In this document: in pieces, positions 7,398 through 15,617 of the stretch
How the letters are laid out: each line of letters starts with the position of its first letter
How positions within the stretch are numbered: the stretch's first letter is position 1
DNA from: JBMNUL01 sp050946255
GTDB lineage: Bacteria > Actinomycetota > Coriobacteriia > Coriobacteriales > CADBOM01
Length of the DNA: 22,309 nucleotides
Direction: 5' to 3'
NCBI GenBank assembly: GCA_050946255.1
Contig: JBMNUL010000025.1
Span: 1-22,309, forward strand
The notes under the pieces: model-generated
The model's input: only the letters and a program-made list of their open reading frames with translations
Databases searched by the model: none
What the model was told of the DNA's origin: nothing
Program-made: the position numbers and the translations under genes

Positions 7398-9553
7398 GCG
7401 ATGACAACCGTAATTCCGGAAGTCGCGGAAATGGGAACGGAGGGTCCCACAGCGGCTCCGGAGGAGCTCGTGGAGGTTCCCACGGCAATGGATCATACGG
7501 GAAGTCCCGTGGCGGAAACCGAGGCGGGAAAAGCGGAAATGGTGGAAGCCGTGGCAAATCCCACAGCGGAAGCGGATCACATGGCGGCTCTCGTGGAGAC
7601 TCGGGTTCCAAGGGCGGATCCTACGGACGAGGCGGTTCGAAGGGCAACTCGCACGGGGGTTCGAATTCCAAGGGTGGATACGGCTCGAAAGGCGGGAAAA
7701 ACGGCGACTCTCGCAACGACTCTCGCTCCGGCTTCCGTGACAGCTACAAGTCGAAGGGCGGATCGAAGGGCGGTTCCCGCTCCGATTCACATTCCAGTTT
7801 CCATGATGACTACAAGTCCAAAGGGGGATCGAAGAACGGTTCCCGCTCAGACTCACATTCCAGTTCCCGCGACGGATACAAGTCCAAGGGGGAGCACAAG
7901 GGAGGTTCCCGATCCGACTCGCGCATCAGTTCGAAAGACGGCTACAAATCCAAGAGTGGGCCTCGCTCGGATTCTCGTTCCGATTCCAACGGGGGATACA
8001 AATCCAACGGAGGCAACCGCTTCGACTACCACGATGAGCACAACTCCGGCCATTACCCTCATGGGTCACATGGAGATTTCAGGCACGACGACCACTCCCG
8101 CAATTCCGACGGACCCAGGACCTACAAGGGCGTGTCGCGTGGCGAGGTGGGCCTGAGACCGCCCAAGCATCGCGAGGATGGCGGGCGATATGGAGATAGG
8201 CGTTCGGAAGGCTATCACAGCAACAAGCTCTCTCCCGGCAGGAGATTGGCATTGAAGACTGTGCGCCGAGTTCGCGAGCGTGATGCATTTGTCCAGCAAG
8301 TTGCCAGCTCGGTTATTCGAAAGGCGAAGGTCCAGCCAGAGGACAAGGCCTTTGCCGAACTGCTGGCCACTGGCGTCGTGTCGACTTGGGGAACTCTCGA
8401 CGAGATCATCGACAGGAGCCTCAAGCATCGCGATGATATAGAGCCAGAGGTCAGAGATGCCCTGCGGATAAGCGTGTACGAGCTCGTCTTCCTAAAGAAA
8501 CAGGACCACGCCGCGGTCGACCAGGGCGTGGAGCTTGTCCGTGAGGTAGCGCCGCGTGCGGCAAATCTCGCAAATGCGGTGCTCCACAGGATCATCGAGG
8601 ACATCGGGCTTTTCCCCTGGGGAAATCCGAACACCGACGACGAGGCCCTCGCCAGGAAACTCGGCTTCCCATATTGGATGACAGACATGCTGATCGACAG
8701 CTTGGGAAGGGATGCCGCCGTTGTCTTCATGATGGCCAGCAACGATCCGGCACCGGTGTTCATGTGCGCCAACAACGTTACCAGCAGCTCCGAAGAGCTG
8801 TTCGAGGACCTGGAGAGAATCGGGGGAGAGCCCAAGTACGTTGGACCTAAGGACCGCGGGTGCATCGAGGTCGGTGACACCAGGGCAGCGCTGAGGTCGG
8901 ACTTGCTGAAAGACGGAAGGGCCCTGGTCTCCGATGCCTCCGCACAGCTGGCGGCTCTCATTGGGACTCCCGTGAAGGGTAAGCGCTTCCTCGAGATCGG
9001 CAGCGGACGCGGCACCAAGACGGTCATGCTCCAGAGCAACGCCCTCAAGTACAACGGCGAGCAGTGCGAGATGCACTGTGTGGACCTGCATGCCTTCAAG
9101 AACAACGTCCTGGCTCAGAGAATAGCCACCACTAAGCTCGATAACGTCACGCTCTACGAAGGGGACGCGACAGACCTCGATTCAATCGAGGGCCTCCCCG
9201 AGAGCTTTGGCAAGATATTCATAGACGCCCCGTGCTCGGGCGTCGGGACCCTGAGGAGGCACCCTGAGATCCGCTGGAACCTCACCCAGAGGGATATCGA
9301 CTCGCTCGGAGGGGTGGGCCTGGCAATGCTGAAGTCCGCTTCTCGCAGAATCGAGCCGGGCGGCACGATCGTGTTCTCAACGTGCACCGTCACCGAGGAA
9401 GAGAACCAAGACGTGATCAAGGCCTTCCTCGAAAGCGAGGAGGGTGCGGGGTTCGCACTTCGAGATGTCAACGGCAAGGGCTGGATCATGAACCAGCTCG
9501 TTCCCGGTGGCCCAGATGTCCATTTCATCGCACAGCTTGTGAGAAGGGGCTGA
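7394..9553 (+). CDS. rsmB: 16S rRNA (cytosine-967-C5)-methyltransferase RsmB with long disordered N-terminal extension
   Basis: SAM-dependent methyltransferase for C967 of 16S rRNA. ATG 7394 overlaps the fmt stop, with GGGAGG at 7381-7386. The 719-residue product has two parts. Residues 1 to about 280 are low-complexity (Gly, Ser, Arg, Lys, Asp, His) and include a 22-residue repeat built on YKSKGGSKGGSRSDS. Residues from about 281 are a standard RsmB: a NusB-like RNA-binding domain to about 425, then the Rossmann methyltransferase with FLEIGSGRGTKT near 531 (SAM site), DAPCSGVGTLRRHPEIRW (Cys614) and FSTCTVTEEEN (Cys664, catalytic nucleophile region). Typical RsmB is about 430-500 residues, so the extension is the anomaly. 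An RNA-binding or condensate role for it is inference only. Confidence 0.93.
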   Translation: MSDDNRNSGSRGNGNGGSHSGSGGARGGSHGNGSYGKSRGGNRGGKSGNGGSRGKSHSGSGSHGGSRGDSGSKGGSYGRGGSKGNSHGGSNSKGGYGSKGGKNGDSRNDSRSGFRDSYKSKGGSKGGSRSDSHSSFHDDYKSKGGSKNGSRSDSHSSSRDGYKSKGEHKGGSRSDSRISSKDGYKSKSGPRSDSRSDSNGGYKSNGGNRFDYHDEHNSGHYPHGSHGDFRHDDHSRNSDGPRTYKGVSRGEVGLRPPKHREDGGRYGDRRSEGYHSNKLSPGRRLALKTVRRVRERDAFVQQVASSVIRKAKVQPEDKAFAELLATGVVSTWGTLDEIIDRSLKHRDDIEPEVRDALRISVYELVFLKKQDHAAVDQGVELVREVAPRAANLANAVLHRIIEDIGLFPWGNPNTDDEALARKLGFPYWMTDMLIDSLGRDAAVVFMMASNDPAPVFMCANNVTSSSEELFEDLERIGGEPKYVGPKDRGCIEVGDTRAALRSDLLKDGRALVSDASAQLAALIGTPVKGKRFLEIGSGRGTKTVMLQSNALKYNGEQCEMHCVDLHAFKNNVLAQRIATTKLDNVTLYEGDATDLDSIEGLPESFGKIFIDAPCSGVGTLRRHPEIRWNLTQRDIDSLGGVGLAMLKSASRRIEPGGTIVFSTCTVTEEENQDVIKAFLESEEGAGFALRDVNGKGWIMNQLVPGGPDVHFIAQLVRRG
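7742..8014 (+). repeat. In-frame 66-bp tandem repeat inside rsmB
   Basis: Consecutive units start at 7742, 7808, 7874 and 7940, with a partial unit from 7994. The first three are 66 nt, the fourth is 54 nt after a four-codon deletion. Each encodes a variant of [D/G/S]YKSKGGSKxGSRSDSxxSxxD. The period is a whole number of codons, so the reading frame is kept. Such arrays can expand and contract by slippage. Confidence 0.85.
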
Positions 9554-9556
9554 TCG

Positions 9557-9847
9557 ATGCCTTCGCGATCTGATGGGGGAGACATCCTCAGACAGTTCAA
9601 CGGAACCTGCGCCCTGATCACGCTGATGCTCAGGAAGGTGGCGCTCTCCGCAGACCTGGACGAGGGGCTAGCCGCGGCTCGGAAACGCAAGATGATAGAT
9701 GCGTCGAACGAGGAATTCATCCGCAAATGCTTGCAACTGAACGAGCAGGTTCAGGCTGGAGAAGAACCGGACGAGCCGATAACGAAGGAAATCGTCAAGG
9801 AGATGCAGGCCTGCGCCATCAGGCTCAACAGCGCCGATTCCGCTTAG
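9557..9847 (+). CDS. Small hypothetical protein downstream of rsmB
   Basis: A 96-residue product I do not recognise. ATG 9557 lies 3 nt after the rsmB stop, with AAGGGG at 9544-9549 as ribosome site, so it is most likely the last gene of the operon. The sequence is charged and mostly helix-forming (DEGLAAARKRKM, EEFIRKCLQLNEQVQ, ITKEIVKEMQACAIRL). It has two cysteines in its second half and no signal peptide or membrane span. It does not match the XseB exonuclease VII small subunit pattern, which I considered because of its size and operon position. A short hydrophobic stretch near residues 15-30 (CALITLMLRKVAL) may be an amphipathic helix. Confidence 0.7.
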   Translation: MPSRSDGGDILRQFNGTCALITLMLRKVALSADLDEGLAAARKRKMIDASNEEFIRKCLQLNEQVQAGEEPDEPITKEIVKEMQACAIRLNSADSA

Positions 9848-9895
9848 GGGCTGCATCTTTTGCAGAGCGTGTTCGTGCCGAGATGGGCGAGTCCG

Positions 9896-11503
9896 TCATC
9901 CGTTCAATGCCAACAGACAGGAAACTTCCAGCATGAACACCCCGCTTGCATCGAGTTCTGCAAGTTCCTGTCCAAGGAACTCCTCGATGCACTTCAAGCG
10001 GTAGCTCAACGTGTTCCTGTGCATGAACAGAGTTCTAGCCGCCAGATGCTGATTTCTCCCCGTTGCCAGGTACACGTAGAGCATCTTCACCATCTCACGC
10101 CCACGCTCCAGATCGCCTTTGTATCCGTTCCGCATGAGCTCCAGTACCTTTGGATGGCACATCACTCCAGCTCCGACATTGTCCGATAGGACCCGGCTGA
10201 CCAGGGACTCGAATATCTGATCGTATCTTGCCACGGGCAGCACGCCGGTCTTCTCGCCCTCGCTCAGGCATAGCCTGGCCTGCTCGTAGAATGCCAGCAG
10301 CTTGAATATTCCCTCAAACTCCAGGCTGATACCGCAATTCATGTCTAGACGAATGCACTCTGACTTCAGTCTTCCCTCTTTGGCGAACCCCTTCGAACCT
10401 AGGTGCTCGATCGTCACGATGGACCCATCTTGGACTATTGATATCCCATCTGGGATTATCATCTCCACCGATGCGAGCCTTGTGAGAGTCGGGATGCCTC
10501 CCTCAATGTTTTTTGGGAGCATCATCACGAGCACCCTGTAGGTGTCGTCCTCGGCCCAACCCTTCTGCGATAGTTGGAACCTCACGAGACCCATGTCCAC
10601 TGGCTTGCCGGCCAGCATCTTCTTGAAATGCGACTCCAAACCCCCGGATCCGCCCTGCTCGCCCTCATCTCTTGAGAGCGCTTGCTGCAGCCTGTCTCGA
10701 ACATGCATGGCCAGAAAGACCTGAGCATCTGTGAAAGGAGCAGAGATATTGACCTGGCCGATCGTGGCGACTTTCTTATCGCCCAGCTCAATCGAAGCGG
10801 CGAGGTTGGTCACCTCCGGCATTCGCGACGGGTTGATCAGAAGGGGAGAGTCCGAATTCGACAGTTCGCGGCCAATCCTGCGCTGCTCTTCCAGTGTGTA
10901 GTACTCCAATGGGCTGACTCCGTCGCGGACGACTCTTCCCCATATCGTGCTCTCGTATCCAACCGGGAGGTTTCCGGCCATGGCCACCAAGGCGCTGCTG
11001 GAATCGAACACCGCAATCGGGTTGTCGAGCATCTGGCACCCGATTTGCAGGACATCGGAAATTCCGCGCCCACCTAGTATCGCAGCGACCATATCCTCAT
11101 CCCACCTATCAAGCTCTTCTATCGCGTGCAATACCTGGTTGAGGATGCAGCCGAGCGACCTCGTCGTTTGCACGACCGCCAGCTCGCCCTCGCCGGTCTT
11201 TTCAATCTTGGAGGGCACGGGGGATTTTGGGTTTACGACCACGATGGCATGTCCGGGCAGCTTGCACGTGGAGGATTTTGCCGAAGTGAGCTCAAGCGCG
11301 GTCTTGTCGTTCATCACGAAGAGCGTGGACGCGGCTTCTGCATCGCGGAGCTCGTCTGAATCGGGGCCGTCGCACAGGCAGACGGACTCGATTTTCCCAT
11401 TTAACTTCTTGGAACTGGCCATGGTCCAGCTGTCGGACCGAGTATCTTCACGGTGCTCGCGCTCGATTCTCTCGACAATGGTCGCAAGGGTTGCAGCAAA
11501 CAT
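9896..11503 (-). CDS. PucR/CdaR-family transcriptional regulator
   Basis: A 535-residue DNA-binding protein on the minus strand. The start ATG at 11503 has AAGG about 6 nt upstream. The C-terminal 60 residues carry the PucR-type helix-turn-helix, including AARTLFMHRNTLSYRLKCIEE ending LGQELAELD. The middle (about residues 270-420) fits the GGDEF-like CdaR domain, with YRVLVMMLP and MNCGISLEF. The N-terminal half (about 130-270) resembles a sensory region and shows no membrane segment. Members of this family usually activate nearby catabolic genes in response to a small ligand. It is divergent from the demethylase gene at 11644 across 140 AT-richer bases, so that gene is the obvious target. 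The ligand cannot be read from sequence. Confidence 0.88.
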   Translation of the reverse strand: MFAATLATIVERIEREHREDTRSDSWTMASSKKLNGKIESVCLCDGPDSDELRDAEAASTLFVMNDKTALELTSAKSSTCKLPGHAIVVVNPKSPVPSKIEKTGEGELAVVQTTRSLGCILNQVLHAIEELDRWDEDMVAAILGGRGISDVLQIGCQMLDNPIAVFDSSSALVAMAGNLPVGYESTIWGRVVRDGVSPLEYYTLEEQRRIGRELSNSDSPLLINPSRMPEVTNLAASIELGDKKVATIGQVNISAPFTDAQVFLAMHVRDRLQQALSRDEGEQGGSGGLESHFKKMLAGKPVDMGLVRFQLSQKGWAEDDTYRVLVMMLPKNIEGGIPTLTRLASVEMIIPDGISIVQDGSIVTIEHLGSKGFAKEGRLKSECIRLDMNCGISLEFEGIFKLLAFYEQARLCLSEGEKTGVLPVARYDQIFESLVSRVLSDNVGAGVMCHPKVLELMRNGYKGDLERGREMVKMLYVYLATGRNQHLAARTLFMHRNTLSYRLKCIEEFLGQELAELDASGVFMLEVSCLLALNG

Positions 11504-11552
11504 TTCAAACCTTCGTCCAAATAGCCCAAAACAAAATCTATTTTAATGCTTC

Positions 11553-11592
11553 TTGGATATAACAATCGGAATAATCAGCCTATATCATCCAA
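11553..11592. promoter_or_regulatory. Candidate operator in the PucR-demethylase intergenic region
   Basis: An imperfect inverted repeat has left arm TTGGATATA at 11553-11561 and right arm TATATCATCCAA at 11581-11592. It sits in the middle of the AT-rich 140-bp divergent region. The right arm carries two extra bases relative to a perfect complement of the left. This is a plausible binding site for the adjacent PucR-type protein. No clean -35/-10 pair was found for either gene. Confidence 0.35.
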
Positions 11593-11643
11593 ATTACAGG
11601 TCAAAGATATTTCGTCCACAATGCATTTCGAGGAGTGATTCAG

Positions 11644-13011
11644 ATGAGCGATAACCAGCAGTTCCGAAATCCGGCAATCGAGGGCGCACCCACTCTTTTC
11701 CAGGCAGGTCCGGGAATGTTTCTCCCCAGGACGTTCAATGGGGTTCCCGCAGAGACTGCCGCATATCGCACGACGGCATGGATCGGCACCCCGCTTATGG
11801 GGATCAGCCAGGTCATCGATGTAGTGGGTCCTCAGAGCACCGAGTTCATGCAGTCGATCTGCGTCAACGACTTCTCCAACTTGAGCGATACCGGCCTTCG
11901 TCACGCGGTTATCTGCAACGAAAAGGGTCAGATCCTAACCGATGGCGTTGCAATCCGAATCGCAGATGACAGGATCCGCACCTACTGGCTCAATCCACCT
12001 ATTGTCTATCTGGCCTCGATTTCTGATTTGGATGTCCACACCGAGGATATGAGCGCCAAGGAGTACTTCATCCAGATCGAGGGAGAGAAGTCTCTGGAGA
12101 TCCTCGAGGAGGCTTTCCAAGCTGACCTCCACGACATCAAGTTCGCCAAGCACCGCATCCAGGATGTGGATGGGATGAAGGTCCAGGTCATAAGGCTCGG
12201 AATGAGCGGCAACCTCGCATACGAGATCCACGGCCCGATGAGCGATTTCGTTACCATCTACGACAAGGTCTGGGCAGCGGGGCAGAAGTTCGGCGCCCAG
12301 AAGCTCGGAAGCCTGGCGTACAACCTCTTCAACCACACCGAGGCCGGGTTCCCCAACATCAACCTCCACTATCCTCTGCCCTGGATGGAGAGCGGAGAGG
12401 GGATGGCAGATTGGTGCCGCAAGAACCCCGCCCTGGCCTTCTACAACCTGTCCCGCGATCTCAGGGGTTCCCTCGGAGACGACCTCGAAGACCGCTTCAT
12501 GACCCCTTATGACACCGGGATTGGCTATCTAGTCAAGTTCAACCACGATTTCATGGGACGCGAGGCTCTGGAGAAGATTGCCGAAAAGCCTTCCCGCACG
12601 GTCTGCACCCTCGAGTGGAATCCCGAGAGCGTTGCCAAGGTGTTCGCCGCGGAAATCACCCCTGGCGGCGAGAAGGTGGACGACATCACGGAGATTCTCG
12701 ACACCGACATGGAGGCCGGATTTGTCACCGGCAAGATGATTTACCGCGCCGATTGGGTGCTGGACCCGAATGGCAACAAGATTGGAGTTTCCACGGGTCG
12801 TATCCGCTCGTTCAACTACAACTCGATGATCTCCCTTGGATTCATAGCACCGGAGTTCGCGAAGGAGGGCACAGAGCTCACCGTGGTATGGGGTACTCCA
12901 GGAACCAAGCAGTTCAACGTCAAGGTCAAGGTCGCTCACTATCCCTACAACGGAAACGACATCGTGAGCAATCAGGTCAAGGACGTGGAGGAGATTCCAC
13001 ACAGGTTCTGA
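11644..13011 (+). CDS. GcvT/LigM-like tetrahydrofolate-dependent demethylase (aminomethyltransferase family)
   Basis: A 455-residue cytosolic protein of the glycine-cleavage T-protein fold. Start ATG 11644 follows GAGGAG at 11630-11635; the in-frame GTG at 11635 overlaps that ribosome site and is unlikely. The N-terminal folate-binding domain spans about 35-290 (motifs SICVNDFSNL, ICNEKGQILTDGVAIRI, GNLAYEIHGP, GSLAYNLFNHTEAGFP). The C-terminal GCV_T_C domain begins after DTGIGYLVKFNHDFMGREALEK near 280-300. GcvT itself is about 360-375 residues. The larger size is closer to the LigM/DesA O-demethylases that move aromatic methoxyl groups to tetrahydrofolate. The substrate may be an O-, N- or S-methyl compound; sequence alone does not decide. 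It is divergent from a PucR regulator and followed by a terminator, so it is probably transcribed alone. Confidence 0.82.
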   Translation: MSDNQQFRNPAIEGAPTLFQAGPGMFLPRTFNGVPAETAAYRTTAWIGTPLMGISQVIDVVGPQSTEFMQSICVNDFSNLSDTGLRHAVICNEKGQILTDGVAIRIADDRIRTYWLNPPIVYLASISDLDVHTEDMSAKEYFIQIEGEKSLEILEEAFQADLHDIKFAKHRIQDVDGMKVQVIRLGMSGNLAYEIHGPMSDFVTIYDKVWAAGQKFGAQKLGSLAYNLFNHTEAGFPNINLHYPLPWMESGEGMADWCRKNPALAFYNLSRDLRGSLGDDLEDRFMTPYDTGIGYLVKFNHDFMGREALEKIAEKPSRTVCTLEWNPESVAKVFAAEITPGGEKVDDITEILDTDMEAGFVTGKMIYRADWVLDPNGNKIGVSTGRIRSFNYNSMISLGFIAPEFAKEGTELTVVWGTPGTKQFNVKVKVAHYPYNGNDIVSNQVKDVEEIPHRF

Positions 13012-13073
13012 TACCGGTTCAATTTCATGCCTTGATATTTTCCCTTGTCAGACCTTTCAAGTATCTGAGACCT

Positions 13074-13112
13074 GGGGAAGCCCGCGTTATGAAGCGGGCT
13101 TCTCCATTTTTC
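13074..13112 (+). terminator. Rho-independent terminator after the demethylase gene
   Basis: GAAGCCCGC at 13077-13085 pairs perfectly with GCGGGCTTC at 13094-13102 around an 8-nt loop. The helix extends outward by three more pairs (one G-U), then a short spacer and a run of five T at 13107-13111. This is a strong intrinsic terminator 63 nt after the stop codon. It separates the demethylase transcript from the nitrilase gene. Confidence 0.88.
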
Positions 13113-13204
13113 TGTCCCTCTAAGGCGTGAGATCCCATAGTGCTATAGTGCATTGGTGTATCGAAGGTGAAGTTTCCGGAGATGGGCTGACGGAGGAGAT
13201 CGAA

Positions 13205-14143
13205 GTGGCAAAACTGGCTGCAGTGTCTTGCCCTACCTACCCAAGGGACAAGCAGAAGAACATCGACAAGTTCGTTGAATGGGTCGAGAAGGCAGCAGAA
13301 CAGGATGTCGACCTGGTCGTGTTTCCGGAGGAGCATTTCTCTGAGGCCGGCACGCTCGCGATGGGCGCGTACTGTGCCGATGACAAGCTCTACGACTGCG
13401 AGAACGCCGAGCTTGTCCCAGAGGGCCCGGTGACGCAGTTGGCCGTGGATCTTGCAAAACAGCATGATATGTACATTGCATTTGGGATTCAGGAGCAGGA
13501 CCCGGACAGGTGGACGATCACCCACAACTGCTGCGTCCTCGTGGGCCCCGAGGGATATATCGGGAAATACCGCAAGGTCCATCTTCCAATGGACGAGAGG
13601 TTCATCAACGTTCCCGGAGACCGCTTCAGTGTCTTCAACACCGATCTGGGAAAGATCGGACTTCTGGTCTGCTACGACCACTGCTTCCCCGAGGCATCGA
13701 GGGCGCTGGCAGTGCAGGGGGCTGACATAATCGTTTGCCCGACGCGCTGGCCGAACTCCACGCAGTCTATGGACAATCCTGATCACATCGCCTTGATGAC
13801 GCTTCCTGCTGCAAGGGCCCTCGAGAACATGTGCATCTTCATTCAGGCTGTGACCTGCAGCAGGCCCGAAGGACCCAAGACGTTCGAGGGCCACAGCCAA
13901 ATTCTCGGTCCGAATCCCGGTCAGGTTTTCGCCAGAATAGGATTCGACGAGGGAATGGCCGTGGCTGACGTGGACGTCAAGGCGGAAATCCAGCGTGCGA
14001 AGCTCTATTCGATGGCCGGGTCTGACTTCATCCGCGATAGACGTCCTGGCGCTTATGGCACGTTGTGCGCCTCGAATCCCTATGCGAACTTCAACGATGG
14101 GTTCTTCAACATGGAGGACGTTCAAGGCGGTTATCTCGAGTAG
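13205..14143 (+). CDS. Carbon-nitrogen hydrolase (nitrilase superfamily amidase)
   Basis: A 312-residue cytosolic amidase/carbamoylase. GTG 13205 is chosen because GGAGGAG at 13192-13198 lies 6 nt before it and MAKLAAVSCPTYPRDK is the expected first beta-strand; an upstream start at 13127 would add unrelated residues. The Glu-Lys-Cys catalytic triad is intact: FPEEHF (Glu42), KYRKVHLP (Lys124) and LVCYDHCFPEASR (Cys156). It resembles N-carbamoylputrescine amidase and beta-ureidopropionase branches more than true nitrilases. The exact substrate is unknown. The gene stands alone between a terminator and a 262-nt gap, near a PucR regulator and a demethylase, suggesting catabolism of a nitrogen-containing compound. 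A possible -10 box TATAGT is at 13144-13149. Confidence 0.9.
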   Translation: MAKLAAVSCPTYPRDKQKNIDKFVEWVEKAAEQDVDLVVFPEEHFSEAGTLAMGAYCADDKLYDCENAELVPEGPVTQLAVDLAKQHDMYIAFGIQEQDPDRWTITHNCCVLVGPEGYIGKYRKVHLPMDERFINVPGDRFSVFNTDLGKIGLLVCYDHCFPEASRALAVQGADIIVCPTRWPNSTQSMDNPDHIALMTLPAARALENMCIFIQAVTCSRPEGPKTFEGHSQILGPNPGQVFARIGFDEGMAVADVDVKAEIQRAKLYSMAGSDFIRDRRPGAYGTLCASNPYANFNDGFFNMEDVQGGYLE

Positions 14144-14405
14144 GAAGTGCCATTAATCGCTTCGATGGAGATGCTCAAATTGGGATTTTCGAAGGGTCCG
14201 GAATGAAGAAGCTTTCATCCCAGAATGAAAAGGTGAAGATCCCGGGTAAAGACTTGCGAGTTTTTTCGCTGCTTGTTTTTCGTGCTCGAACCACATCGCC
14301 ACATCTGCGCACCACATCTCATCCACAGCTTTCCAAATCGGCTATTCTTTATTAGTGCGCCTTTCGAGGACAAGATTGGCGCAACGGCAATTGAAGGGAT
14401 GAGAT
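14144..14405. other. Promoter region of the Fe-S/FAD operon
   Basis: 262 nt without a gene. It holds a weak T-rich hairpin (GCGA/TCGC at 14256-14269) that may act as a terminator for the nitrilase gene. CCACATC occurs three times at 14291-14297, 14299-14305 and 14312-14318, and a possible -10 TATTCT lies near 14342. The boundary signals are weak. I see no RNA gene here. Confidence 0.35.
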
Positions 14406-15605
14406 ATGGGATTGCTCAAATGCTCTGATACCTATTGGGAATTTCTGGGCACTTGCACTCAATGCAAGCATTGCACCGATGCGTGCGAGTCGCTTACAGC
14501 GGCGGAAATGACATTGGGCGACATCGCAGGTGCGATGTTGGAGGCGGATCGCGGTGCTCAAGACGAGGATGAGTTGCGCAAACGGCTACTGGGAAACCAG
14601 AAGCTCGTGCAGGCCGTTAGAGGTTGCTTCTTCTGCACCACATGCAAGAACACCTGCTTTGCCCACAACGACGTCTGCGACCTCATCTATCATGCGCGCG
14701 TAGACTTCCAGGAGCTCGGGCTCATCGAGCGCGAATCCTGGTCGAGCGTGGAGGTAGACAAGGAATGGGATATCTTCACCGCATACCGGGCTATATACGG
14801 AATCGGTTATCCTGATTTGACCCGTCACCTGGAAACTGAGGACCATCCTGCCGAATCGGATTGCAAAGTGGCCTTCTTCCCGGGATGCTCTCTTGCGGCG
14901 TATGGCCCAGAGCTCACACGGGAGATATTCGCAACGGTAGAGGAGCTTGGCGGCAAGACCACCATGATCGACAAATGCTGCGGCTCCCCTCTGAGGAGTG
15001 CCGGTTTCTATGAGCGCGCAGAGGAGCTTTGCGACAGAAACACCGATGAAATGAGGGCTTCCGGTGCCTCGACTCTGGTCTGCGTTTGCCCGGGATGCGC
15101 CAACGCGATGCGCGAGGCATTCGAGCGCAATGGTCTCGAGGCGGAAATCCAGAGCCTGCCGCAGTTTCTGACCCAGCATGGGTTCAAGCCAAAGCGAGAG
15201 CTTCCCGCCAACGAGATATACATGTCCAAGGCATGCCAGGACCGCGACGGGTCCTACCTCGACCAGACTTGCGAGCTGTTGGGAATCGACCCTCATGAAC
15301 ATCCGATTTTCCACGGTTGCTGTGGCGCTGGAGGCGCGGTCAGCTCCTTCCAGCCAGACCGGGAGGACGAGCAGACCGATTCCAAGCTCTCATTTGCACC
15401 GGACGGCTCTACAGTCGTCACGATGTGCCCGACCTGCACCTACACCTATGCCTATAGGTTGATGCGGGGCAACCGCCAGATTGAGAACAAGCACTACGCG
15501 GAGCTCCTCTTCGAGAACCAGTTCGATTGGGACACCGTTTTCGCCCAGCTCAGCGGAATGTGGACCGGAGAATACGCGGCCTGGCTTGCACAGGTCTTCG
15601 CTTAG
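14406..15605 (+). CDS. (Fe-S)-binding oxidoreductase with two 4Fe-4S motifs and CCG domains (HdrD/GlpC-like)
   Basis: A 399-residue soluble electron-transfer protein. ATG 14406 has GAAGGGA at 14393-14399. The N-terminus carries two ferredoxin-type motifs, CTQCKHCTDAC at 17-27 and CFFCTTCKNTC at 74-84. Two CCG-type cysteine-rich modules follow: FFPGCSLAAYGP near 156, CCGSPLRSAG near 192 and CPGC near 229; then CCGAGGAVSS near 306 and CPTC near 342. In heterodisulfide reductase, GlpC and DgcB relatives such modules bind an unusual Fe-S cluster and pass electrons to or from a flavoprotein. No membrane span is visible. It lies 12 nt upstream of an FAD oxidoreductase, so the two very likely form one complex. 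Confidence 0.88.
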   Translation: MGLLKCSDTYWEFLGTCTQCKHCTDACESLTAAEMTLGDIAGAMLEADRGAQDEDELRKRLLGNQKLVQAVRGCFFCTTCKNTCFAHNDVCDLIYHARVDFQELGLIERESWSSVEVDKEWDIFTAYRAIYGIGYPDLTRHLETEDHPAESDCKVAFFPGCSLAAYGPELTREIFATVEELGGKTTMIDKCCGSPLRSAGFYERAEELCDRNTDEMRASGASTLVCVCPGCANAMREAFERNGLEAEIQSLPQFLTQHGFKPKRELPANEIYMSKACQDRDGSYLDQTCELLGIDPHEHPIFHGCCGAGGAVSSFQPDREDEQTDSKLSFAPDGSTVVTMCPTCTYTYAYRLMRGNRQIENKHYAELLFENQFDWDTVFAQLSGMWTGEYAAWLAQVFA

Positions 15606-15617
15606 GAGGTGCTCGAA

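Noticed and set aside
7401..8156. A second 251-codon frame open over the repetitive start of rsmB, plus a minus-strand frame
   Set aside because: All frames stay open because of the repetitive sequence. Only the frame from 7394 has a coupled start and continues into a conserved domain.
9557..9847. XseB (exonuclease VII small subunit)
   Set aside because: Size fits, but the conserved XseB segment around the 'LE..LE.GE..LE.S...Y..G' pattern is absent.
9851..9865. Terminator between the small gene and the PucR gene (CTGCA-TCTTT-TGCAG)
   Set aside because: A stem of only five pairs with no T-run on either strand; too weak to call.
13025..14125. 366-codon minus-strand frame over the nitrilase gene
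   Set aside because: It opposes a gene with an intact catalytic triad, crosses a strong terminator and shows no family features.
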